DNA from: Eubacteriales bacterium
GTDB lineage: Bacteria > Bacillota > Clostridia > Oscillospirales > CAG-382
Assembly (NCBI GenBank): GCA_028702135.1
Contig: JAQVPJ010000004.1
Span: 1 to 64,000 of the forward strand
Length of the DNA stretch: 64,000 nt
Direction of reading: 5' to 3'
Made by a program: the position numbers and the translations under genes. Shown here piece after piece: positions 57,154 through 64,000 of the stretch; within the stretch, counting starts at the first letter, position 1, and each line of letters begins with the position of its first letter. Under the pieces are notes generated by a model. The model had not been told where the DNA came from. It saw only the letters and a list, made by a program, of their open reading frames with translations, and searched no databases.

Positions 57154-58419
57154 TTATACTTTGATTATCTTTGCGATATAGAAACCCTCTCCGGCTCTTT
57201 CATACGGTAAAAAGGTTTTCTCGAAAGCGATTTCAAAACCGGAGTGATCCCGTAAAAATCCCCTTACGATCTCCTCGTTTTCATATTTTTTCAAAGTACA
57301 GGTGGAATAAACCATCACTCCGCCTTTTTTCAGATATTTTGAGCCGGAAGCGATTATTTGCTTTTGAGTATCATAAAGACCCGTAAAATCGGATACATTT
57401 TTATACCTTATCTCCGGCTTTGAGGAGATTACCCCCAAACCCGAGCACGGCACGTCGCAGATAACCCTGTCCGCCGCACCGATATATTCATCGCATACCC
57501 CGCGGCTGTCAAAAGCCGATGTTTTAATAATATCTATTCCGAGAATATGCGCGCTCTTTTCTATCAAAGACAGCTTGTTTTTATGAATGTCAAAGCTTAT
57601 GACGGTACCCCTGTTTTTCATATCGATAGCTGCACCGAGGCTTTTTCCGCCCGGGCTGGCACAAACATCAATTACAGTCTGACCCCCGGTTGCGCAAAGG
57701 CTTTCCACGGCATATTGCGAGCCGAGCCCCTGTATAAAGAATTCTCCCCCGTCAATCATTCTGACGGCAGTTCCGCCGCCCTTTATAATCTCTATCGTGC
57801 CATCGGAGACCTTTACCGCTTCCGCGCCTTCCGAACCGAGCTTATCACATAGCTCTTCTGCGGTTGTTTTTAACGTATTTACACGCAGGAACAGCGTCTT
57901 TTTATCATAAAAGCTTTTTAAAATGTCCTCTGCTGTTTCGCCGTACTGCTCCTTCAATAATCCGTAAATACTTTCGCTTACGGAATATTTAATATAGCCC
58001 TCCGCTTTTTCAACCGCATCCCTGACCTTTTTTTCGTTCCTGCATATATTGCGTAAAACCGCGTTTACAAATCCCGCTCTGCTCTTATCGAGCACGTTTT
58101 TTGCGACATCGACAGTTTCGTCACAGGCTGCGCTCGGAGGCACCTCCATAAACATTATCTGCTGCAGACCGATTCTCAGCAAGAGCCGGGTTTCGATATC
58201 GGGTTTTTTGTTTACGAAAAGTGCGATTATATAGTCGAGCAGAAGCTGCCTCTCCAAAACACCGAAAACAAGAGTTTTTACAAAGCGCCTGTCATTGATA
58301 CTTAGCCCGTAATTATTATAAAGATTTGCCGATTCAAGATTTGAATAAGCTTTATCGACTGCGATTCTGCGCAAAACCTCGAAGCATACCCGCCTTGTTT
58401 TATACTTGACTTCACTCAT
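57154..58419 (-). CDS. rsmB: 16S rRNA (cytosine967-C5)-methyltransferase RsmB
   Basis: A 421-residue protein: NusB-like N-terminal RNA-binding domain (about 1-140) and a SAM methyltransferase domain with VIDVCASPGGKSLGAA, the PCSGLGVISSKPE motif (Cys of motif IV) and VYSTCTLKKYENEE (catalytic Cys of motif VI). It starts within the last 8 bases of fmt. Confidence 0.96.
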   Translation of the reverse strand: MSEVKYKTRRVCFEVLRRIAVDKAYSNLESANLYNNYGLSINDRRFVKTLVFGVLERQLLLDYIIALFVNKKPDIETRLLLRIGLQQIMFMEVPPSAACDETVDVAKNVLDKSRAGFVNAVLRNICRNEKKVRDAVEKAEGYIKYSVSESIYGLLKEQYGETAEDILKSFYDKKTLFLRVNTLKTTAEELCDKLGSEGAEAVKVSDGTIEIIKGGGTAVRMIDGGEFFIQGLGSQYAVESLCATGGQTVIDVCASPGGKSLGAAIDMKNRGTVISFDIHKNKLSLIEKSAHILGIDIIKTSAFDSRGVCDEYIGAADRVICDVPCSGLGVISSKPEIRYKNVSDFTGLYDTQKQIIASGSKYLKKGGVMVYSTCTLKKYENEEIVRGFLRDHSGFEIAFEKTFLPYERAGEGFYIAKIIKV

Positions 58420-59356
58420 TGAAGCACGTACCGATCTCCGCCTTGTTGCCGCGCAGATACTGCTCGCAGGTCATCCTGCATTTCCCCTCGGGACACAGCT
58501 CTTTTATAAAAATACTTCCCTTGGCACAGGCGACCTCAATGCCCTTGCTGCCGGCCGACAATATCCGGCCGGGTTTACCCGAACCCGTTCCTTTCTCGGC
58601 ACACCCGATTTTTATGCGCTTTCCGCAAAGAAATGCGTAAGCGCCGGGGCAGGGAGAAAGCCCGCGTATCATATTGCAGGTCTGCTCTGCGGTGAGGGAA
58701 AAATCAATTTTACACTCGCTTTTTTCTATTTTTTTCGCATAAGTTGCTTTTGAATCATCCTGTTTTGTCCTCGGAATCAAGCCCTTTTCCGCCATTTTAA
58801 GAAAGCTGATAATGGCTTTTCCGCCCAAAGCAGACATCTCGTCGTGATATTTTCCCACATTCATATCCGAAGGGATCGGCATTTTTTCCTGAAGGATAAT
58901 ATCTCCGGTATCCACCCCTTCGTCCATATACATAATCGTAATTCCGCCCTCGGTATGCCCCTCCATAATCGCACGGTTTATAGGTGCCGCTCCGCGCAGT
59001 GCAGGTAGCAGCGAAGCGTGGGTGTTTATGCATCCCATAGGCGGAATATCAAGCACCTCTTTGGGAAGAATTTTTCCGTATGCGGCAACAATGAACAGAT
59101 CCGCACCTGCGCTTTTGAGCTTGTCCTGCACCGACTGGTCTTTAAGCGTATCGGGTGTTATTACCTCTATCCCGTGCTTTAATGCAAGTTTTTTTACCTC
59201 GGACTGCTCAACCTGATATCCCCTGCCCTTGGGTTTGTCCTTCTTTGTAACGACAAGAGCTATCTCCTGCCCGTCAGAAATGAGTGGATCAAGCGCAGCG
59301 GCGGCAAAGGCGGGAGTTCCCATAAAAACAATTCTGAATTTTCCGTTTTCGCTCAA
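58412..59356 (-). CDS. fmt: Methionyl-tRNA formyltransferase
   Basis: A 314-residue enzyme formylating initiator Met-tRNA. Blocks are RIVFMGTPAFAAAALD, INTHASLLPALRGAAPINRAIM (catalytic Asn/His) and GVDTGDIILQ; the C-terminal OB domain ends near the stop. The start is TTG at 59356 with GTGAGG five bases before it. It follows def by 26 bases. Confidence 0.96.
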   Translation of the reverse strand: MSENGKFRIVFMGTPAFAAAALDPLISDGQEIALVVTKKDKPKGRGYQVEQSEVKKLALKHGIEVITPDTLKDQSVQDKLKSAGADLFIVAAYGKILPKEVLDIPPMGCINTHASLLPALRGAAPINRAIMEGHTEGGITIMYMDEGVDTGDIILQEKMPIPSDMNVGKYHDEMSALGGKAIISFLKMAEKGLIPRTKQDDSKATYAKKIEKSECKIDFSLTAEQTCNMIRGLSPCPGAYAFLCGKRIKIGCAEKGTGSGKPGRILSAGSKGIEVACAKGSIFIKELCPEGKCRMTCEQYLRGNKAEIGTCFNE

Positions 59357-59382
59357 ATTATCCTCACCCTTTCCGATAAAAA

Positions 59383-59847
59383 CTATTCGGCACCCGACTC
59401 ATCGATCATTTCACTCGCTATATCTATATATAATTTCCCGTCTAAATGATCAAGCTCGTGACAGAACGCACGCGCTGTCAGGCCCTCTCCGAAAACCGTT
59501 ATTTCACTGCCATTCCTGTCTTTGGCTTTGATTGTAACCTTCAGCGGTCTTTTTACTATGCCGCACTGTCCGGGGAGGGAAAGACAAGCCTCGTAGCCCT
59601 CCTGAACTTCCTCCTCCTTGATAATTTCGGGATTTATAAGCTCAAGAACCTCTTTGCCGTTATCGACTATAGCGATTCTTTTCAATACGCCGACCTGCGG
59701 AGCCGCAAGTCCGACTCCACTCGCAAGCGCCATTGTCTCCTTCATATCGTCCAATAGCGTACATATCCTTTTATCTATTCTTTCAACGGGACGGCATTTT
59801 TTACGCAAAACCTCGTCACCGATTTTTACAATATTCAGTATTGCCAA
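59383..59847 (-). CDS. def: Peptide deformylase
   Basis: A 154-residue metalloenzyme removing the N-formyl group. The three motifs are GVGLAAPQVG, EACLSLP (Cys ligand) and HELDHLDG (two His, catalytic Glu). The first possible start is GTG at 59856 (no room for its ribosome site). A TTG at 59847 gives (M)AILNIVKIGDEVL, the normal PDF beginning, with GAGGG upstream, so it is preferred. Confidence 0.96.
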   Translation of the reverse strand: MAILNIVKIGDEVLRKKCRPVERIDKRICTLLDDMKETMALASGVGLAAPQVGVLKRIAIVDNGKEVLELINPEIIKEEEVQEGYEACLSLPGQCGIVKRPLKVTIKAKDRNGSEITVFGEGLTARAFCHELDHLDGKLYIDIASEMIDESGAE

Positions 59848-59878
59848 ACCTTTCACCCTCTTTTAAAAATAAAACGAG

Positions 59879-62347
59879 CTATACCAATGACGGATTTATA
59901 TCAAGATCGAACTTTATCGTATTCGGGAGCTTTGAGAGTGTATCGGAATATACATCCTGCAAAAAAGCCCTCGACTGTGGATTATCGCTGTATTTTATTA
60001 TTATCCGCTGTCTGAACCTTCCGCCCATCTTATAAATCCCGTCCCTGAACGGTCCGAATCTTTTGATGAATACACCTGAATGAGCCTTCCTGTGTGTTTC
60101 GTCCAAATCGGCATCAAACCGCTTTATGTAGTCCCAGACTGCGTCCTCACTGTTCCCGGAAATACCGAAAACTGCTATCGAGCAGAAGGGCGGAAACTGT
60201 ACAGCCCTTCTCAGCTTTATCTCGCTTTCGTAAAAACTCTCGTAATCCTGCTTTGCGGCAAGCTTCAGAATCTCGTTGTCGGGGTTATATGTCTGCAGTA
60301 TTGCCCTGCCGCGTTTTTTTGCTCTGCCCGCTCTGCCTACAAGCTGAGTTATAAGCGAAAATGTTCGCTCTCCGGCACGGAAATCGTTCATATACAAAAG
60401 GGTATCCACCGAAATTACGCCCACAAGGCTCACATTCGGAAAATCCAGCCCCTTTGCCACCATCTGTGTTCCGAACAATATATCCGCTTCTTTTTCTCCA
60501 AAGCTTTTCAGTATCTTATCGTGCGAATATCGCGCCGAGGTTGTATCTGTATCCATACGGATGAATTCATGATCGGGGAATCGCTCCGTCAGCTCATCCT
60601 GCAATTTTTGCGTTCCAAATCCGAAAAAGCCGATATGCTTTCCTCCGCAGGCGACACAGAGCTTGGGAGGCACGGAGATATATCCGCAATAATGGCATAT
60701 CAGCCTTTCTCTGCGTTCCGCACCGCTATACGCATGATATGTAAGCGAAACCGAGCAGTTCGGACATGTGTAAACCGTTCCGCAGCTCCGGCAGGAAAGA
60801 TACGAATTATATCCCCGCCGATTGGCGAACAGTATTATCTGCTCTTTTTTTTCAAGGTTTATTTTAATCTCCTCTTCAAGCCTTTTTCCGATAAGCTTGT
60901 CGGGGAAAGTATTGTCATCGTTTCTCAGGTCCTCAACCTTAACCTCAGGCAGTTCAACGCCGCCATAACGTTCTGTCAGCCGTATCAGTGTATATATACC
61001 GGTTTTTGCTTTATAAAAGCTCTCTATTGAAGGAGTTGCGGACGCCAACAGCATCAGGCAATTGTTTTTTCCGCAGCGGAATCTTGAAATATCACGCGCG
61101 TGGTACTTGGGGGTAAGCTCCGATTTATAGGTAGCTTCCTGCTCCTCATCGATAACTATGATGCCGATATTTGAAAGCGGAGCGAAAATCGCACTGCGGG
61201 TTCCGAGCACCACATCGACCTTTCCGTCGGTAATGCGACGGTATGTATCTACACGCTCTCCCGCTGAAAGCATTGAGTGAATCACGGCAAGCCTGTCTCC
61301 GAAAACAGCCCTGTATGCCGACAACGCCTGCGCTGTGAGTCCTATTTCGGGTATTAGTATTATCGCCGTTTTACCTGAGTTTATAGCCGTTTTTACCGAT
61401 TCTGTAATAACTCTCGTCTTGCCGCTTCCCGTAACTCCGAAAAGCAGAGCCGCCTTAGGTTCGCCGCTTGACAGGAGCCCGTCAATAACTTCTATCGCTC
61501 TCGTCTGTTCCTCGGAAAGCGGTGTTTCGGACTGTTCCTCCTCGATGGCTTCGTCTTCATACGGCGTACGCTCCACCCTATCATCGTATCGCTCGCATAT
61601 GCCTTTTTTAATCAGTGCGGAAACGACAGATGAGGATAATCCGCTAAGCTGTTCTATCTCGGCGATGCTTATCTTCGGATAATGGAGCAAAAGCTCCAAA
61701 AGCTCCTTCTGCTTGCCGGTAAGCCCTGTTTCGCTGTCAAGTATCTGTTCCGCCTCGTCCTCGCTTATCAGAAGCCGCACATGCCTTCTGCTCTTTTCAT
61801 TAATATGCTCGGAGACCTCGCTGTGCTTCTCCAGAATACCGTTTTTGACAAGGGTTTTCAAAAGCTTTTCGCTTTCCTTTCCGTACTCTGCGAAAATATC
61901 CTTTTCCTGTGCCTTTTTTTTGGTTTTTATATACCTGAAAAGCACCTCTGAAACCGTGTTATACCCCAATGGAAGCTTCTCGAGCGCTGTGGTATAAAAA
62001 ACCGTCGTACCGAAGTTTACACCCGGAGGGAGTACGGTTTTCATCGCACTTCCGAAGCTGCAGAACAACCGCTCCTTCATAAAAACGCAGAGATCGACCA
62101 GTTCTTCTGTAATTACTATGGGATAATCCATAATCGAATTCAGCGTTTTTATAGCCGGAAAGTCAGCGGTTTCCATAAAATCGACCGCAACAGCGCTCTT
62201 TTGCTTGTTAGCGTTCCCGAAAGGTACAACGCATATCGATCCTTTTACGATTATTCCCCGCAGCTCCGGCGGAACAAAATAGACATACCGCCTGTCTATT
62301 CGGTATGAAATATCGAGTATATAGACGGCGGCATAGATTTTTTCCAT
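59879..62347 (-). CDS. priA: Primosomal protein N' (replication restart helicase PriA)
   Basis: An 822-residue helicase. An N-terminal DNA-binding domain (about 1-100) and winged helix precede the motor: Walker A FGVTGSGKT, DEEQE box, ASATPS. Eight cysteines in CRSCGTVYTCPNC, CHYCG and CVACG bind two zinc ions. FGTQMVAKGLDFPNV and QLVGRAGRA (motifs V-VI) complete it. It reloads the replisome at stalled forks. Confidence 0.96.
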   Translation of the reverse strand: MEKIYAAVYILDISYRIDRRYVYFVPPELRGIIVKGSICVVPFGNANKQKSAVAVDFMETADFPAIKTLNSIMDYPIVITEELVDLCVFMKERLFCSFGSAMKTVLPPGVNFGTTVFYTTALEKLPLGYNTVSEVLFRYIKTKKKAQEKDIFAEYGKESEKLLKTLVKNGILEKHSEVSEHINEKSRRHVRLLISEDEAEQILDSETGLTGKQKELLELLLHYPKISIAEIEQLSGLSSSVVSALIKKGICERYDDRVERTPYEDEAIEEEQSETPLSEEQTRAIEVIDGLLSSGEPKAALLFGVTGSGKTRVITESVKTAINSGKTAIILIPEIGLTAQALSAYRAVFGDRLAVIHSMLSAGERVDTYRRITDGKVDVVLGTRSAIFAPLSNIGIIVIDEEQEATYKSELTPKYHARDISRFRCGKNNCLMLLASATPSIESFYKAKTGIYTLIRLTERYGGVELPEVKVEDLRNDDNTFPDKLIGKRLEEEIKINLEKKEQIILFANRRGYNSYLSCRSCGTVYTCPNCSVSLTYHAYSGAERRERLICHYCGYISVPPKLCVACGGKHIGFFGFGTQKLQDELTERFPDHEFIRMDTDTTSARYSHDKILKSFGEKEADILFGTQMVAKGLDFPNVSLVGVISVDTLLYMNDFRAGERTFSLITQLVGRAGRAKKRGRAILQTYNPDNEILKLAAKQDYESFYESEIKLRRAVQFPPFCSIAVFGISGNSEDAVWDYIKRFDADLDETHRKAHSGVFIKRFGPFRDGIYKMGGRFRQRIIIKYSDNPQSRAFLQDVYSDTLSKLPNTIKFDLDINPSLV

Positions 62348-62352
62348 AAATA

Positions 62353-62613
62353 TCAGTCGGTTATAATTTTATACTCGCCGTTTGCAATTCGCTTTACGGC
62401 TACCGAAACAGCCTTGTCGTTGGCGTCATCGGCGGTCATCTCGTTCTTGGATTCTTTCGCAAACCTGTCAATCTCTCTCTTATGGTCTGCTGCCTCCCTT
62501 TCGTCGCAGGCTTTTTGCGTAATATACCGCGCGCATTTTGCGGTTGCGATTACAAGCCTGTATCGGTTGACCTTTTCATTGGTAAGATCCTGAAGTGTCG
62601 GATAAAGCATCAT
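62353..62613 (-). CDS. rpoZ: RNA polymerase omega subunit
   Basis: An 86-residue protein: MLYPTLQDLTNEKVNRYRLVIATAKCARYI matches the omega N-terminus (helices binding beta'), followed by an acidic/basic insert and KAVSVAVKRIANGEYKI. Two adjacent ATG codons (62613, 62610) are possible. It sits between gmk and priA, the usual Bacillota place; coaBC, often between rpoZ and priA, is absent. Confidence 0.9.
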   Translation of the reverse strand: MMLYPTLQDLTNEKVNRYRLVIATAKCARYITQKACDEREAADHKREIDRFAKESKNEMTADDANDKAVSVAVKRIANGEYKIITD

Positions 62614-62646
62614 TTTTTTCGTATCCCCTTTTATTATATGTCGTTG

Positions 62647-63273
62647 TTATTGTTTTGTAAAATCATTGATAAATTTATTGATAAAATCGGGTTCGTCGTT
62701 TTTTTTGTATTTCCCTTCGTATATTGCAATGATATCGTCGGCAGCTTTTGAAGATTCGTTAGCCCTGTTTATTATAATATAATCGTAATCCTTTGCGGCT
62801 TTTATCTCTGTCAGAGCGATTTCCAGCCTTTTCCTTATATCCTCGCTGCTCTCCGTCGCTCTTTCCTCAAGCCTCCTACAAAGCTCCGAATAGCTCGGCG
62901 GTGTTATGAAAATCGTTACCGCGTCGGGACACTTTTTCTTTATCTGCATCGCTCCGCAGACTTCTATTTCGAGAATTACGTTCATTCCCTGCTCGATTTG
63001 CGAATAAACATAGGATTTCGGCGTTCCGTAGAAGTTGCCGCAGTATTCCGCATATTCAAGCATCTCACCATTATCGATAAAAAGCTCAAACTGCTCCCGG
63101 TCAACAAAAAAATAGTCAACGCCATCCTTATCACCCGGTCTCGGCGGTCTTGTAGTCGCGGAAACCGAATAATGGAATTTATCGCTTTTTCTGAGAATTT
63201 CAGCGATAACCGTGCCCTTCCCGCTGCCGCTTGAGCCTGATATAACAAAAAGTCTGCCCTTCTTATTACTCAT
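62647..63273 (-). CDS. gmk: Guanylate kinase
   Basis: A 208-residue kinase converting GMP to GDP. P-loop [14 protein letters not shown]-binding [17 protein letters not shown], and the lid/base region with [18 protein letters not shown]. The start overlaps the remA stop by ATGA. Confidence 0.97.
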   Translation of the reverse strand: MSNKKGRLFVISGSSGSGKGTVIAEILRKSDKFHYSVSATTRPPRPGDKDGVDYFFVDREQFELFIDNGEMLEYAEYCGNFYGTPKSYVYSQIEQGMNVILEIEVCGAMQIKKKCPDAVTIFITPPSYSELCRRLEERATESSEDIRKRLEIALTEIKAAKDYDYIIINRANESSKAADDIIAIYEGKYKKNDEPDFINKFINDFTKQ

Positions 63274-63506
63274 AATCTGTCAAATTCCTCATTTAATAGC
63301 TCCGTCGTCTGAGCTGACAGAATAATATGGTCACTATCGGTAATAATGACAGCTCTGGTCTTTTTACCGCAGCTTACATCAATCACTCTGCCTATATTTT
63401 TAGCATCCTGTATCAGTCTGCGGACAGGCAGCGATTCCGGGCTTACGATTGCAACCACACGACCGCAGGATATTAGATTTCCGTTGCCGACATCGATCAA
63501 TTTCAT
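63270..63506 (-). CDS. remA: RemA/DUF370 DNA-binding regulator
   Basis: A 78-residue protein: [60 protein letters not shown]. In B. subtilis RemA activates matrix and osmoprotection genes as a ring-shaped DNA-binding oligomer; in non-biofilm species the role is less clear. It lies before gmk as usual. Confidence 0.94.
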   Translation of the reverse strand: MKLIDVGNGNLISCGRVVAIVSPESLPVRRLIQDAKNIGRVIDVSCGKKTRAVIITDSDHIILSAQTTELLNEEFDRL

Positions 63507-63560
63507 ATAACCGTCACCAATAAACTTAATTCCTAACGACTGTAAAATCGCCTTTTTACC

Positions 63561-64000
63561 TTATTCTATATTTTGAATCTGTTCCCTTATACGTTCTACA
63601 GCACATTTCGCATCTATAACATACTTTGCTATTTCATTGTCATTTGCCTTTGAACCTATGGTATTTATCTCCCTGTTAATCTCCTGTAAAAGGAAATCGA
63701 GCTTTCTACCGACCGGGGTTTCCTCGTTAAGTATTGATCTGAACTGTGAAAAATGACTGCCTAACCTCTTGAGCTCCTCATTTATATCAGTCTTATCGGC
63801 AAAAACGGCACATTCGGTGAGCAGCCGCGCCTCATCGACAGGAACGGTGCCCAGCAACTCCGCTACCCTTGCCTTCATGCGCTCATTGCTTATTCTTACC
63901 GATTCGGGCGCACGGGCGTTTATCAGCATTGCAAGTTTTTCTATCTCCTCAAGATTACCGATAAGGTCCGCCTGCAGCCTGGTTCCCTCACAGATTCGCA
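63561..64000 (-). CDS. YicC-family endoribonuclease-like protein (5' end outside window)
   Basis: The minus strand holds about 146 codons of the C-terminal part: CEGTRLQADLIGNLEEIEKL, the DINEELKRLGSHFSQF block, PVGRKLDFLLQEINREINTIGSKAND and a final AKYVIDAKCAVERIREQIQNIE. These are the C-terminal hallmarks of YicC/YloC proteins, recently linked to RNA cleavage. The N-terminus and start lie beyond 64000. It heads the remA-gmk-rpoZ block. Confidence 0.92.
   Translation of the reverse strand, partial: RICEGTRLQADLIGNLEEIEKLAMLINARAPESVRISNERMKARVAELLGTVPVDEARLLTECAVFADKTDINEELKRLGSHFSQFRSILNEETPVGRKLDFLLQEINREINTIGSKANDNEIAKYVIDAKCAVERIREQIQNIE

Overview
The window looks like chromosome from an anaerobic member of the Bacillota, class Clostridia, probably a gut-type Oscillospirales/Ruminococcaceae relative. 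The signs are a bifurcating [FeFe] hydrogenase cluster, a proton-pumping pyrophosphatase, Bacillota housekeeping gene order (yicC-remA-gmk-rpoZ-priA-def-fmt-rsmB-rlmN-prpC-prkC-rsgA), strong GGAGG-type ribosome binding sites, frequent TTG starts, and a tRNA with encoded CCA. Genus-level placement is inference.

Layout. 1-6.9 kb (minus): recA-recX-rimO-pgsA-cysS-mrnC-lexA, then tRNA-Lys and a cyclophilin lipoprotein cut by the left edge. A GAAC-N4-GTTC SOS box lies at the recA promoter and none is seen before lexA. 7.1-8.2 kb: a divergent PRPP synthetase. 8.4-15.5 kb (plus): an aromatic amino acid operon aroF-aroB-aroA-aroC-pheA-aroE/aroK behind a promoter, a 32-codon leader peptide with eight consecutive Tyr/Phe codons and a terminator, i.e. 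a ribosome-mediated attenuator. 15.5-26.2 kb: single metabolic genes (oxidoreductase, cytidine-deaminase-like enzyme, nitroreductase, phosphoesterase, fused ABC transporter, beta-galactosidase, acyl-CoA ligase). 26.5-34.8 kb (plus): ten genes for hydrogen metabolism and probable hydrogen/redox sensing. They are NuoE-like, two DRTGG-like, two HATPase, a sensory-type [FeFe] hydrogenase, a PHP phosphoesterase, a [2Fe-2S] protein, hydB and hydA. 35-42.4 kb: H+-pyrophosphatase, a KdpDE-like two-component pair, a Na+-decarboxylase beta subunit with a tiny gamma-like protein, and a PiT phosphate transporter with its DUF47 partner. 42.4-48.3 kb: GH25 lysozyme, MgtC, HflX, L31, an MBL-fold hydrolase and an MFS transporter.

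48.26-49.62 kb is a restriction-modification island: a broken Dam-type methylase fragment, an intact DpnI homologue (cleaves methylated GATC), a DpnD-like protein, and an internally deleted fragment of a second DNA methylase. This fits replacement of a methylating system by one that attacks methylated DNA.

49.8-64 kb (minus) is a translation, signalling and replication-restart block running yicC to pssA, with the peptidase gene pepF inserted. Its rsgA has no usable ATG/GTG/TTG at the conserved N-terminus and appears to start at AUU behind GGAGG.

Most informative findings: the Tyr/Phe attenuator, the DpnI island with two dead methylases, the AUU-started rsgA, and the hydrogenase sensing cluster with a perfect 22-bp palindrome upstream. 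No CRISPR array, transposase, rRNA operon or prophage was seen.
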